A stretch of DNA of 64,000 bases, from contig JACVZW010000075.1 of NCBI GenBank assembly GCA_014654775.1, positions 1 through 64,000 on the forward strand, read 5' to 3'. Both the position numbers and the translations under genes were made by a program. The DNA is from Paracoccaceae bacterium (GTDB lineage: Bacteria > Pseudomonadota > Alphaproteobacteria > Rhodobacterales > Rhodobacteraceae). Numbering within the stretch: the stretch's first letter is position 1; each line of letters opens with the position of its first letter. The notes below the pieces were generated by a model, which saw only the letters and a program-made list of their open reading frames with translations, was not told the DNA's origin and did not search any database. Positions 43,825 through 53,232 of this stretch are shown here, piece after piece.

Positions 43825-44440
43825 GGCGCTGGAGCAAGGGTTCGTAAGGGGTTGGTTAAGCGGGAGCGGGGGGGCAAAGGCCTGCGGGCGAAGCTGCAGG
43901 CCGCCGATCCTGTTCCCCTGTCCATGTTCGACGGGTCCTTCTGCGCCTCTCTGGATGGGGTCGCATCTGGGCGGCAGTGAGTCCTCGGGTGCCGTTGGTC
44001 CATAGCGCGGCGCGCCGGTTCTTTTTCAGATGCAATAGAACGCGTTCGGCCCAATTCAGACCTTGGTGCTCAACGCCGTGAAGGGGTGAATTCCGCCCTT
44101 TATGGACCTCCGACAGGGCGCAATGGGCCAAGACCAATCCCGCAGCAGCATTGCGTCGGACCGCGCAGGATTGTCCGACGCCTGAGTCCTGTCCTACCAG
44201 ACAGAAGGCCCCCGGGTTCGCGGGACGCATTCCGACGGGTAGGACAGGGCTTGGTCCTTGGGCAATCGGACAAAGCCATTCGGACTGTTGCGGCGGGCTT
44301 CATTTTGGCGCGTTGCGCGATGCCGAGGGTCTGCGACGAACTGAGGGCGCTTCGGTTTGAGCGTCGCGGGGACGAGGCATGTTTGTGCAAAACCGACTCT
44401 GCGCGGTCGCAGCCTTTTGGATCTAGGCGATGCTGTCGGC
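43825..44440. other. Gene-poor stretch
   Basis: Several open frames exist on both strands, but none has a ribosome site, a family resemblance or consistent codon bias, so I call no gene. The stretch contains the TGTCCTACC inverted repeat described separately and some low-complexity G runs near 43861-43873. It may be decayed sequence. Confidence 0.5.
44190..44246. repeat. TGTCCTACC element, copy 1, with inverted repeat
   Basis: A 35-bp segment (44190-44224) matches 45083-45117 in 30 of 35 bases. In this copy TGTCCTACC (44190-44198) is also paired with GGTAGGACA (44238-44246) as a perfect 9-bp inverted repeat around a 39-base loop. The two copies flank the DUF1330 gene. The core CCCCCGG-(G/T)TTCGCGGG can itself form a hairpin. 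Confidence 0.6.
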
Positions 44441-44767
44441 CTATTGGCTCGATTGCTCGACCGCAGGCGGCGACGAGAGATCATCGACGATCGTGATCGA
44501 ATAGGTGCTGAATGCGCGATCCCGCGTCGCCTTGACTGCAGCGTATTCCGGGCTTTTGAAGACGGAGTCGACCGCCTCTCTCGATGGGTATTCGACCATC
44601 ACCACGGTTTGGGACGGGTGAATGCCGACGACGACATCATTCACTGCAAAGCGCTTGACGATACGTGCTCCGGCCCGCTTGAGCAGCGGATCTGTGACAC
44701 GAAAGTAGGCTGCAAGAGCGTCAGGAGCATCTTCGGAAATCGTAACAAACGCGAGGACTGTGACCAT
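44441..44767 (-). CDS. DUF1330-like small protein
   Basis: A 108-residue protein of the dimeric alpha-beta-barrel type, best matching DUF1330. It starts MVTVLAFVTISEDAPDALAAYF and contains the characteristic VVMVEYPSREAVDSVFKSPEYAAVKATRDRAFSTYSITIVDD. Such proteins are small cytoplasmic ferredoxin-like folds of unknown role. AAAGGGG lies 6 bases upstream of the ATG. It is isolated in a gene-poor region between two copies of the TGTCCTACC element. Confidence 0.85.
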   Translation of the reverse strand: MVTVLAFVTISEDAPDALAAYFRVTDPLLKRAGARIVKRFAVNDVVVGIHPSQTVVMVEYPSREAVDSVFKSPEYAAVKATRDRAFSTYSITIVDDLSSPPAVEQSSQ

Positions 44768-45131
44768 TTCGGCCCCTTTGACATCTGAGTGGGATAACCG
44801 ACATCAACGTTACGAAGGACACAGTAAGAGCCATAATGCTGACGTTCAGTTTCGCGTCAAACAATCTCTTTGACCATCACTTGCACGGATCGGATTGAAC
44901 GCGTTCATCCTGCATGGGCGTAAGCGTGAGGGGCCGCTTTTGGGAAAGCTGTAATCGAAGGGCGGGCAGCTTTTCTTCACAGGTCGTGGAGGCGGCAAGA
45001 GCAAAGGGGGGCAGCCAGCCAGCACTATGCCGCTGGCTGGACTGCGGCACGTTCTTCGCGCAGCCTGTTGCTTTTGTTGCACTGTCCTACCGAACAGACT
45101 GCCCCCGGTTTCGCGGGGGCAGATCTTCATG
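44768..45131. other. Gene-poor stretch with TGTCCTACC element, copy 2
   Basis: No gene is supported. The second TGTCCTACC copy is at 45083-45117. Within it TGCCCCCG / CGGGGGCA (45100-45107 with 45114-45121) forms an 8-bp GC hairpin that begins about 11 bases after the gltB stop on the minus strand. It may act as the gltB terminator, although no T run follows. Confidence 0.5.
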
Positions 45132-48100
45132 TCATTCGGCCGGGACCTTTGCCGCCTCGTCCGACAGGGGATGCGCCAGATGGGGGAGCATCTCTTTCGG
45201 GCAGACCTGCAGGAAGTTGCGCTTTTCCACGTCCCAGTTCGCGAGGATGCGTTCGGCGATGCGGGACCCCGTCTCGGCGTGGTGGCGTTCGATCAGGCCG
45301 CGCAGCTGTGCCTCCCAATGGGGGTGGCCGATGCCGCAGGTGAGGATGGATTCGAGGTTCATGAAATCCTCGGCCAGACCGTCGGGATCGTAGACATAGG
45401 CCATGCCGCCCGTCATGCCCGCGCCGAAATTCGCGCCGATCCGGCCAAGGATCACGGCGACGCCGCCCGTCATGTATTCGCAGCCGTTGGAGCCGCAGCC
45501 TTCGACCACCACCTTGGCGCCGGAGTTCCGCACCGCGAAACGTTCGCCCGCGCGACCGGAGGCGAAGAGGAAGCCGTCGGTCGCGCCGTAGAGGACGGTG
45601 TTGCCGATGATCGTGTTCTCTTCGGCCCGGAGCGGCGAGGACATGAGCGGGCGCACGGTGATCGTGCCGCCCGAGAGGCCCTTGCCCACATAGTCGTTGG
45701 CGTCGCCCTGCACTTCGATCTTGAGGCCGCGCACGGAGAAGGCGCCGAGCGACTGGCCGCAGGAGCCGGTGAGTTTGACGGTCAGGTGATCGGGTTGCAG
45801 GCTGTTCCGCATCCCGAACTTCTTGACGATATGCGAGGAGGCGCGGGTTCCGATGGTGCGGTGGGTGTTCCGCACGGCATAGGAGAGCTGCATCTTTTCG
45901 CCGTCTTCGAAGAAGCGGTGGCCGTCCTTGATGATCTCGGCATCCAGCGTGTCGGGCACCGCATTGCGCGGCTTGGACCGGTCGTAGGTGATCTTGGACG
46001 CGCCATCGACAGTGATGAGAAGCGGGTTGAGATCGAGGTCATCGAGTGCCGCGTGGCCCCGGCTGACCTGGGTCAGAAGATCGGCCCGGCCGATGATTTC
46101 ATCCATCGACCGCGCGCCGATCTGGCTGAGGATTTCCCGCACCTCTTGCGCGTAGAAGGTGATCAGGTTGACCACCTTGTCGGCAGAGCCCGTGAACTTT
46201 TGGCGCAGCGCCTCGTTCTGGGTGCAGACGCCGACGGGGCAGGTGTTGGACTGGCACTGGCGGACCATGATGCAGCCCATGGCGATCAGGGCGGCGGTGC
46301 CGATGCCGTATTCCTCGGCCCCCATCATGGCGGCCATGACCACGTCGCGCCCGGTGCGCAGGCCGCCATCGGTGCGCAGCGTGACGCGTTCGCGCAGGTT
46401 GTTCATGGCGAGGACCTGATGCGCCTCGGTCAGCCCCATTTCCCACGGCAGGCCCGCATATTTGATCGAGGTGGCCGGGGAGGCCCCGGTGCCGCCATTG
46501 TGGCCCGAGATGAGGATGACGTCGGCCTTGGCCTTGGCCACGCCCGCCGCGATGGTGCCCACGCCGGAGGCGGAGACCAGCTTCACGCAGACCTTGGCGC
46601 GCGGGTTGATCTGCTTGAGGTCGTAGATCAGCTGGGCGAGGTCTTCGATCGAATAGATGTCGTGATGCGGGGGCGGCGAGATCAGCGTCACGCCGGGGGT
46701 GGAGTGGCGCAGGCGGGCGATGAGGGCGGTGACCTTCATCCCCGGCAACTGGCCACCTTCGCCGGGCTTGGCGCCTTGGGCGACCTTGATCTCCAATTCC
46801 TCGCAGGCGTTCAGGTATTCGGCGGTGACGCCGAAGCGGCCGGAGGCGACCTGCTTGATCTTGGCCGACGGGTTGTCGCCGTTGGGTTCCGGGGTGAAGT
46901 GGGCCGGGTCTTCGCCGCCTTCGCCGCTGTCGGATTTCGCGCCGATGCGGTTCATGGCAACGTTGAGGGTTTTGTGCGCCTCAGGGCTGAGGGCGCCCAG
47001 CGACATGCCGGGGGTGACGAAGCGCTTGCGGATCGAGGTGATGGATTCCACCTCTTCGATCGGGACGGGCTTGCCCAGCGGTTTGATGTCCAGAAGGTCG
47101 CGGATGTGGATGGGCGGGTTGGCGCGCATCGCGGCGGAGTATTGCTTCCAGATGTCATAGCTGGCGCGGTCGCAGGCGGATTGCAGCATGTGCATCGTCT
47201 GCGCTTCCCATGCGTGCTTTTCGCCAGACCGGCGGGCCTTGTAGAAGCCGCCGATCGGCAGGACATCGGCGCCGCCGAGCCAGCCCTTGGCGTGGACCTC
47301 TTCCAGTTTCTGTTCGATGCCGGTGAGGCCGATGCCGGAGATGCGGCTGTGCATGCCGGGGAAGTATTCGGCCACCATGGCGCGGGAGAGGCCGACGGCT
47401 TCGAAGTTGAGGCCGCCGCGATAGGAGGAGATGACCGAGATGCCCATCTTGGACATGATTTTCAGAAGCCCTGCGTCGATGGCATCGCGGTAGCGGCGCA
47501 TGGCATCGGTGAGGGTGCCGTCGAGCAGGCCGCGCGAAATGCGGTCGGCGATGCTGTCCTGCGCGAGATAGGCGTTCACGGTGGTGGCCCCGCAGCCGAT
47601 GAGGACGGCGAAGTAATGCGGGTCGATGCATTCGGCGGAGCGGACGTTGACGGAGCAGAAGGTCCGCAGGCCCTTGCGCGTCAGCCATGAATGAACCGCG
47701 CTGGTGGCAAGGATCATGGGCATGGGCACGCGGTCCGGCCCCTGATGCTGATCGGTCAGAACGAGGTGGCCCGCGCCGGAGCGGACGGCATCCTCGGCCT
47801 CGGCGCGGATACGCTCCAGCCCCTGCCGCAGGTCGTCGAGGCCGGGGGAGACGGGGAAGGTGCAGTCGATGAAGGCGACCTGATCGCCGAATTGCTGCAC
47901 CATGACGTCGAATTCGGCGTTGGCGATGAAGGGGCTTTCCAGAACGAGGATTTCGGTCTGGCTGCTGTTTTCATCCAGCACGTTGCGCAGGTTGCCAAAG
48001 CGGGTCTTGAGCGACATCACCCGGCCTTCGCGCAAGCTGTCGATGGGCGGGTTGGTGACTTGGCTGAAGTTCTGGCGGAAGAAATGCGAGAGCGGGCGGT

Positions 48101-49670
48101 AGACCTTGGACAGGACCGCCGCGGGGGTGTCGTCGCCCATGGAGGCGACCATTTCCTTGCCGTCTTCGGCCATAGGGGCGAGGATCTGTTCCAGTTCCTC
48201 GACCGTGTAGCCCGCCGCGATCTGGCGGCGGCGGAGGTCGGCACCTGCGAAGAGGGCGCCTTCCGGCACGTCGCGCAGGAGGCTGTTCAGATCGACGATC
48301 TTTTCGATCCATTCGCCATAAGGCTGGCTGGAGGCCAGTTTGTCCTTCATTTCGGCGTCGTGGTAGAGTTTGCCTTCGCCCATATCGACGGCGATCATCT
48401 GGCCGGGGCCAAGCGCCCCTTTTTCGCGGATCGTGGTTTCATCGACGGGGACCATGCCCGCCTCGGACCCTGCGATGAGAAGGCCGTCGCCTGTGATGAC
48501 ATAGCGCATGGGGCGCAGGCCGTTGCGATCCAGCCCGCCGCAGACCCAGCGGCCATCGGTCATGGCAAGGGCGGCGGGGCCGTCCCACGGTTCCATGACG
48601 GAGTTGCAATAGGCATACATGTCCGCCCAAGCCTGCGGCATGTCGGTGGTGGTTTTGGACCACGCTTCGGGCACCAGCATCGTCTTGGCCATGGGGGCGG
48701 AGCGGCCGGAGCGCACCAGTACCTCGAACACCGCATCAAGCGCGCCCGAGTCGGAGGTGCCCGACGGGATGATCGGCTTGATGTCTTCGGCGGCGTCGCC
48801 GAAGTTGTTGGAGGCCATGCGGATTTCGTGGCTGCGCATCCAGTTGACGTTGCCCTTCAGCGTGTTGATCTCGCCGTTATGGGCGAGCATGCGGAAGGGC
48901 TGGGCCAGCCACCATTGCGGGAAGGTGTTGGTCGAATAGCGCTGATGGTAGATCGCGAAGGAGGATTCGAAGCGGTCATCCATCAGGTCGGGGTAGAAGA
49001 CGGCGACCTGTTCGGCCAGCATCATGCCCTTGTAGATGATCGACCGGCAGGAGAGCGAGCAGAGGTAGAGACCCTGAATCTGCGCCGCTATCGCCGCTTT
49101 TTCGATGCGGCGGCGGATGATGTACAGTTCGCGTTCGAACTGTTCCTGATCGATGTCCTTTTCGTTGCGGATGAGGATCTGTTCGATCTCGGGGCGCGTC
49201 GCGTTGGCCTTGTCGCCCAGCACTTCGGTGTTCACCGGGACGTGGCGCCAGCCATAGATATAATGGCCCATGCGGAGGACTTCGGTTTCCACGATGGTCC
49301 GGCAGCGTTCCTGCGCGCCGAAATCGGTGCGGGGCAGGAAGACCTGACCCACGGCGACGAGCTTGTTCAGATCGGGTTCGTGGCCCGTGCGGCGGATCAC
49401 ATCGTAGAAGAACTTGACCGGGATCTGCACATGGATGCCCGCGCCATCGCCTGTTTTGCCATCGGCATCGACCGCGCCGCGATGCCAGACGGCCTTGAGC
49501 GCGTTGATGCCGTTTTCCACGACCTTGCGCGACGGCTTGCCGGAGATGGCGACCACGAGGCCCACACCGCAGGAGGAATGCTCGTCATCCTGCTTGTAGA
49601 GGCCGTTGTCGTGCATCGACTGGCGCTTGGCTTCTTCGGCCTTGACCCAAGCTTCGTCATAGATCGTCAT
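45132..49670 (-). CDS. gltB: Glutamate synthase large (alpha) subunit
   Basis: Makes glutamate from glutamine and 2-oxoglutarate, with electrons from GltD. The full-length 1512-residue protein begins with a propeptide; the N-terminal nucleophile cysteine is in DEHSSCGVGLVVAI (about residue 34). A glutaminase domain, central domain and FMN-binding TIM-barrel domain follow (VSASGVGTIAAGVAKAKADVILISGHNGGTGASP). The [3Fe-4S] cysteines are in CIMVRQCQSNTCPVGVCTQ. The C-terminal beta-helix contains GSNGCEYMTGGVAVILG. It overlaps the GFA-family gene stop by 4 bases and is the last gene of the gltD-gltB run. Confidence 0.98.
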   Translation of the reverse strand: MTIYDEAWVKAEEAKRQSMHDNGLYKQDDEHSSCGVGLVVAISGKPSRKVVENGINALKAVWHRGAVDADGKTGDGAGIHVQIPVKFFYDVIRRTGHEPDLNKLVAVGQVFLPRTDFGAQERCRTIVETEVLRMGHYIYGWRHVPVNTEVLGDKANATRPEIEQILIRNEKDIDQEQFERELYIIRRRIEKAAIAAQIQGLYLCSLSCRSIIYKGMMLAEQVAVFYPDLMDDRFESSFAIYHQRYSTNTFPQWWLAQPFRMLAHNGEINTLKGNVNWMRSHEIRMASNNFGDAAEDIKPIIPSGTSDSGALDAVFEVLVRSGRSAPMAKTMLVPEAWSKTTTDMPQAWADMYAYCNSVMEPWDGPAALAMTDGRWVCGGLDRNGLRPMRYVITGDGLLIAGSEAGMVPVDETTIREKGALGPGQMIAVDMGEGKLYHDAEMKDKLASSQPYGEWIEKIVDLNSLLRDVPEGALFAGADLRRRQIAAGYTVEELEQILAPMAEDGKEMVASMGDDTPAAVLSKVYRPLSHFFRQNFSQVTNPPIDSLREGRVMSLKTRFGNLRNVLDENSSQTEILVLESPFIANAEFDVMVQQFGDQVAFIDCTFPVSPGLDDLRQGLERIRAEAEDAVRSGAGHLVLTDQHQGPDRVPMPMILATSAVHSWLTRKGLRTFCSVNVRSAECIDPHYFAVLIGCGATTVNAYLAQDSIADRISRGLLDGTLTDAMRRYRDAIDAGLLKIMSKMGISVISSYRGGLNFEAVGLSRAMVAEYFPGMHSRISGIGLTGIEQKLEEVHAKGWLGGADVLPIGGFYKARRSGEKHAWEAQTMHMLQSACDRASYDIWKQYSAAMRANPPIHIRDLLDIKPLGKPVPIEEVESITSIRKRFVTPGMSLGALSPEAHKTLNVAMNRIGAKSDSGEGGEDPAHFTPEPNGDNPSAKIKQVASGRFGVTAEYLNACEELEIKVAQGAKPGEGGQLPGMKVTALIARLRHSTPGVTLISPPPHHDIYSIEDLAQLIYDLKQINPRAKVCVKLVSASGVGTIAAGVAKAKADVILISGHNGGTGASPATSIKYAGLPWEMGLTEAHQVLAMNNLRERVTLRTDGGLRTGRDVVMAAMMGAEEYGIGTAALIAMGCIMVRQCQSNTCPVGVCTQNEALRQKFTGSADKVVNLITFYAQEVREILSQIGARSMDEIIGRADLLTQVSRGHAALDDLDLNPLLITVDGASKITYDRSKPRNAVPDTLDAEIIKDGHRFFEDGEKMQLSYAVRNTHRTIGTRASSHIVKKFGMRNSLQPDHLTVKLTGSCGQSLGAFSVRGLKIEVQGDANDYVGKGLSGGTITVRPLMSSPLRAEENTIIGNTVLYGATDGFLFASGRAGERFAVRNSGAKVVVEGCGSNGCEYMTGGVAVILGRIGANFGAGMTGGMAYVYDPDGLAEDFMNLESILTCGIGHPHWEAQLRGLIERHHAETGSRIAERILANWDVEKRNFLQVCPKEMLPHLAHPLSDEAAKVPAE

Positions 49671-50095
49671 GGCTGGTCTCCTTCGAGATGGGCATTCCTT
49701 GCCTCGTATTCGGCGCGGGTCGCACGGCGGTGGTCGCCTGCAAGGACCAGCCCCGAAAGGGCGCGATCATGGTAGATTTCACTTTTGAGCGGCAGGTCCT
49801 GCACCGGATCGAACAGGCCGGGCATCATGGCGTAATGGCCGTCGCCTTCGTTCATGCGGAACCACAGATGCGACCCGCAGACAGAGCAGAAGGCGCGTTC
49901 CGCGAAGTCGGAGGAGGCGTAGCGCGCCACCGGACCGGAAACAGCCACGCCATCCGCTTCGACCGGAACGCAGACAAAGATGCCGCCCGTCCAGCGTTGG
50001 CACATGCGGCAATGGCAGGCCGCGAGGAAGCCGCGATGGTCGGTCGCGTCGATCGTGACGGCGCCGCATAGGCAATGTCCGGAGAGCGCGGTCAC
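49667..50095 (-). CDS. GFA-family (CENP-V/Gfa-like) zinc protein
   Basis: A 142-residue zinc-binding protein of the glutathione-dependent formaldehyde-activating (GFA) fold. Zinc cysteines appear in HCLCGAV, CHCRMCQRWTG and FCSVCGSHLWF, the usual set. True formaldehyde activation is proven for few members, so the activity here is open. The start is GTG at 50095, set by a GTGA overlap with the upstream secreted-protein gene. Its stop overlaps the gltB ATG. It is therefore wedged between gltD and gltB with tight coupling on both sides. Confidence 0.9.
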   Translation of the reverse strand: MTALSGHCLCGAVTIDATDHRGFLAACHCRMCQRWTGGIFVCVPVEADGVAVSGPVARYASSDFAERAFCSVCGSHLWFRMNEGDGHYAMMPGLFDPVQDLPLKSEIYHDRALSGLVLAGDHRRATRAEYEARNAHLEGDQP

Positions 50096-50793
50096 CCTTT
50101 CGATCCTTCGTGCGGGACGAAGGACATCACGGCGTCGCAGTCGAAGAGCGGTTGGGTGCTGGCGAAGCCTGACTCGCCGGGGAAGATGAACTGGATGGGC
50201 GAGCCGTCGATGGGGACATAGGTCCCGTCGCCGCCATCCCATTGCGAGGGGCCGGAGAAGAACAGCCGCCAATCGGGATGGATGTATTCGTTGCCGCGCG
50301 ACCGGCGCAGGATGTTTCCGGCGAGGTCCGTCTCGGTGAAGTTGAAGGCGGTTTCCTGCAGTTCGATCCCGTCGATGACGACGACGCGGCCCGTCAGCGT
50401 GTCGGCCCCGCGGACGCGGGTGCGTTCGCCCGTGTCATCGGACAGGCCGAAGATGTAATTGTCGCTGCCCGTGGCGAGGAGGTCCGAGAAGGAGGCCGGA
50501 TCGGCGGGGTTCGGGTCCAGCGTCTGGCGGACGGGGGGGTCGATTTCATAACTTTCGACCCATTCCGCCTCGAAGTTGATGCGGGAGGAGAAGAAGGGGC
50601 CTTCTTGATCGAAATCGGTGCGCCACTGGTCGCCCTGCGCATCGGCGGTGCATTTGAAGTGGTTCGATACGCGGCAGCCCTTGGATTGCACGGTCATGAA
50701 GGTGGTGCAGCCTTCGGGCGGCGTGAAGGTGCCCTGCGCCAGCGCCGGGGTGGCGAGCGGGAGGGCAAGCAAGGGCAAGAGGACGCGGATCAT
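50092..50793 (-). CDS. Secreted protein of unknown function in the glt operon
   Basis: A 233-residue exported protein with signal peptide MIRVLLPLLALPLATPALA. I do not recognise its family. The mature part has four cysteines (GCTTF, KGCRV, FKCTA and FDCDAV), likely disulfides. Its beta-rich blocks include VSNHFKCTADAQGDQW, RGNEYIHPDWRLFFSG and PIQFIFPGESGF. A periplasmic protein inside a cytoplasmic ammonia-assimilation operon is unexpected. Its stop overlaps the GFA-like gene start (GTGA), and gltD ends only about 25 bases upstream, so expression with glt is likely. Confidence 0.85.
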   Translation of the reverse strand: MIRVLLPLLALPLATPALAQGTFTPPEGCTTFMTVQSKGCRVSNHFKCTADAQGDQWRTDFDQEGPFFSSRINFEAEWVESYEIDPPVRQTLDPNPADPASFSDLLATGSDNYIFGLSDDTGERTRVRGADTLTGRVVVIDGIELQETAFNFTETDLAGNILRRSRGNEYIHPDWRLFFSGPSQWDGGDGTYVPIDGSPIQFIFPGESGFASTQPLFDCDAVMSFVPHEGSKG

Positions 50794-50818
50794 GCGGGCT
50801 GTCCTTTTTTTCGGGCGG

Positions 50819-52255
50819 TCACTCCGCCGCGACCTGTGCGGGTTGGGCGAGATAGGCGAGGATGGCATCGGCTGCCTCGCGCCCGTCACGGATGGCCCAG
50901 ACGACAAGGGAGGCCCCGCGCACGATGTCGCCCGCCGCATAGACGCCCGGAAGGCTGGTGGCGTGGGTGAGGAAGTCGGCCTTGATCGTGCCCCAGCGGG
51001 TGACGGCCAGTTCCGGCACGCCCCAGAGGGTGGGGATTTCCTCGGGTTCAAAGCCAAGCGCCTGCACGACCAGATCGGCGGGTTCGATATAATCGGCGCC
51101 GTCGATCAGTTCGGGCGACTGGCGGCCCGTGGCATCGGGCGCGCCGAGGCGCATGCGTTGGACCATGACGCCTTCGACGGTCTCGCCGCCGGTGAAGCCC
51201 TTGGGGGCGGTGAGCCAGACGAATTCGACGCCTTCTTCTTCGGCGTTCTGAACCTCGCGCTGGCTGCCCGGCATGTTGGCACGGTCGCGGCGGTAGAGGC
51301 ATTTGACGGAGGTCGCGCCCTGACGAATGGCGGTGCGGACGCAGTCCATGGCCGTGTCGCCGCCGCCGATGACGACGACGCGCTTGCCTTGGGCGTTGAG
51401 TTCGCCGCTGTCGAATTCGACCACGTCATCGCCAAAGGATTTGCGGTTGGAGGCGGTGAGGTAGTCGAGCGCCTTGACGATGCCCTTGGCGCCCACGCCG
51501 GGGGCGGAAATGTCGCGCGCCTTGTAGACGCCGGTGGCGATGAGGACGGCGTCATGCTGGCCACGGATGGCGTCGAAGCTGAGGGTTTCGCCGACAGTGC
51601 AGTTCATGACGAATTGGACGCCCGCCTCGGCCAGCTGGTCGATGCGCTGCATGACGACGGGCTTTTCCAGCTTGAACCCCGGGATGCCGTAGGTGAGGAG
51701 GCCGCCGGCGCGATCGTAGCGGTCATAGACGGTAACCTGCACGCCCTTGCGGCGGAGCATGTCGGCGGCGGCGAGGCCACCGGGGCCCGCGCCGATGATG
51801 CCCACGGATTCGGTGCGTTCGGCATGGGGGCGGATCGGCTGGACCCAGCCGTTTTCCCATGCGGTGTCGGTGATGTACTTCTCGACCGAGCCGATGGTGA
51901 CGGTGCCGTGGCCGGATTGTTCGATCACGCAATTGCCTTCGCAGAGACGGTCCTGCGGGCAGATGCGGCCGCAGATTTCGGGGAAGGTGTTGGTGGCTTG
52001 GCTGATCTCATAGGCCTCTTGCAGGCGGCCTTCGGCGGTGAGGCGCAGCCAGTCGGGGATGTTGTTGTGCAGCGGGCAATGCGATTGGCAGTAGGGGACG
52101 CCGCATTGGCTGCAGCGCCCGGCCTGTTCGGCGGCCTTTTCGGCGGCGTATTCGCGGTAGATTTCGTGGAAATCCTGCGCGCGCAGGTTGGCGGGCCGCT
52201 TCTCGGGCGTCTCCTTTTCGACGGTGACGAATTGGAGCATGCGGTTCTTTGCCAT
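50819..52255 (-). CDS. gltD: Glutamate synthase small (beta) subunit
   Basis: A 478-residue NADPH-oxidising flavoprotein feeding electrons to GltB. The N-terminal Fe-S domain holds CSQCGVPYCQSHCPLHNNIPDW and CGRICPQDRLCEGNC. The FAD-binding motif is GIIGAGPGGLAAADMLRRKG and the NADPH site is VVIGGGDTAMDC. The closing AAGDIVRGASLVVWAIRDGR is typical. It is the first gene of the glt operon. The 164 bases upstream, shared divergently with nothing, contain AT-rich words that could form its promoter, but I cannot choose one. Confidence 0.97.
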   Translation of the reverse strand: MAKNRMLQFVTVEKETPEKRPANLRAQDFHEIYREYAAEKAAEQAGRCSQCGVPYCQSHCPLHNNIPDWLRLTAEGRLQEAYEISQATNTFPEICGRICPQDRLCEGNCVIEQSGHGTVTIGSVEKYITDTAWENGWVQPIRPHAERTESVGIIGAGPGGLAAADMLRRKGVQVTVYDRYDRAGGLLTYGIPGFKLEKPVVMQRIDQLAEAGVQFVMNCTVGETLSFDAIRGQHDAVLIATGVYKARDISAPGVGAKGIVKALDYLTASNRKSFGDDVVEFDSGELNAQGKRVVVIGGGDTAMDCVRTAIRQGATSVKCLYRRDRANMPGSQREVQNAEEEGVEFVWLTAPKGFTGGETVEGVMVQRMRLGAPDATGRQSPELIDGADYIEPADLVVQALGFEPEEIPTLWGVPELAVTRWGTIKADFLTHATSLPGVYAAGDIVRGASLVVWAIRDGREAADAILAYLAQPAQVAAE

Positions 52256-52419
52256 GAGGGCGCCCTTTCCGACCGGGGTTACCTGGGTGCGCCTTCATAC
52301 TTTGGGGATGCGGGGAATAAAAGTCAGTATACGTGACCTAAATAGCGGTTTTCCGCAGGTTGGGTCAATTATGCTGTCCGATTTGGCGAAAATTGGGTCA
52401 GTATGTTTTCCCTAATGGC

Positions 52420-53223
52420 CTAGAAACCGAGCGACAGCAGGATCAGGGCGACCGATCCGACGATGATTCGCCACCAGCCGAAGATCGCGAAGCCGTGGCG
52501 CGAGACGAAATCCAGCGTCCAGCGCACCACGAGGACGGCGGAGAGGAAGGCCAGCGCGAAGCCGACGGCGATGTCCGTAAGGGCGGAGAAGTCGAGGATG
52601 TCGCGGCTTTTCCACAGGTCATAGGTGAAGGCCCCGGCCATGGTGGGCATGGAGAGGAAGAAGGAAAACTCGGCCGAAGCGCGCTTGCCCACGCCCATCA
52701 GCCGCGCCCCGACGATGGTCGCGCCCGAGCGGCTGACGCCGGGGATCATGGCAAGGCACTGGATCAAACCGATGGAGAGCGCCTTGCGGAAGGGAAGCTG
52801 CATTGCGTCGTCATGGATGGGTTCGGGGGCGATGCGGTCGATCACCAGAAGGACGAAGCCGCCGAGGATCAGCATGACGGCGATCAGGACCGGGGTTTCG
52901 AAAAGGACGGTCTTGATGATGTCATGGGCCAGCACGCCGACGAGCGCGGCGGGGAAGAAGGCCAGAAGGACGGAGGCCACGAAGCGGGCCGAGGCGGGGT
53001 CGGTGTGTATGGTGGAGGCGACCTGCCAGAGGCGCGCGGCATAGACGGTGAGGATGGCCAGCACCGCGCCAAGCTGGATGACCACCTCGAAAGTGCGACC
53101 GGGGCTGTCGAAGCCGAGGAAATGGCCGATCAGCAAGAGGTGGCCCGTGGAGGAGACGGGGATGAACTCTGTCAGCCCTTCGACAAGGCCGAGGATCGCG
53201 GCGACGAATGTGTTCATGTCCAT
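52420..53223 (-). CDS. uppP: Undecaprenyl-diphosphatase
   Basis: Recycles the lipid carrier for cell-wall and surface polysaccharide synthesis by removing a phosphate from undecaprenyl pyrophosphate. The 267-residue inner-membrane protein (BacA/UppP family) has about eight helices. Both catalytic regions are present: [20 protein letters not shown] near the N-terminus and [17 protein letters not shown] in the middle. It lies 9 bases after the start of the di-heme cytochrome gene in the same direction and may be read from its own promoter or with its neighbours. Confidence 0.96.
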   Translation of the reverse strand: MDMNTFVAAILGLVEGLTEFIPVSSTGHLLLIGHFLGFDSPGRTFEVVIQLGAVLAILTVYAARLWQVASTIHTDPASARFVASVLLAFFPAALVGVLAHDIIKTVLFETPVLIAVMLILGGFVLLVIDRIAPEPIHDDAMQLPFRKALSIGLIQCLAMIPGVSRSGATIVGARLMGVGKRASAEFSFFLSMPTMAGAFTYDLWKSRDILDFSALTDIAVGFALAFLSAVLVVRWTLDFVSRHGFAIFGWWRIIVGSVALILLSLGF

Positions 53224-53232
53224 AGGGATATC

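Noticed and set aside
44086-44496. A 136-codon plus-strand frame in the gene-poor stretch
   Set aside because: No ribosome site, no family match, and it overlaps the DUF1330 gene on the other strand.
45027-47690. Very long plus-strand open frames opposite gltB, also opposite clpB and dxs
   Set aside because: They mirror the codon bias of the real genes on the other strand, have no family motifs or ribosome sites, and are expected in GC-rich DNA.
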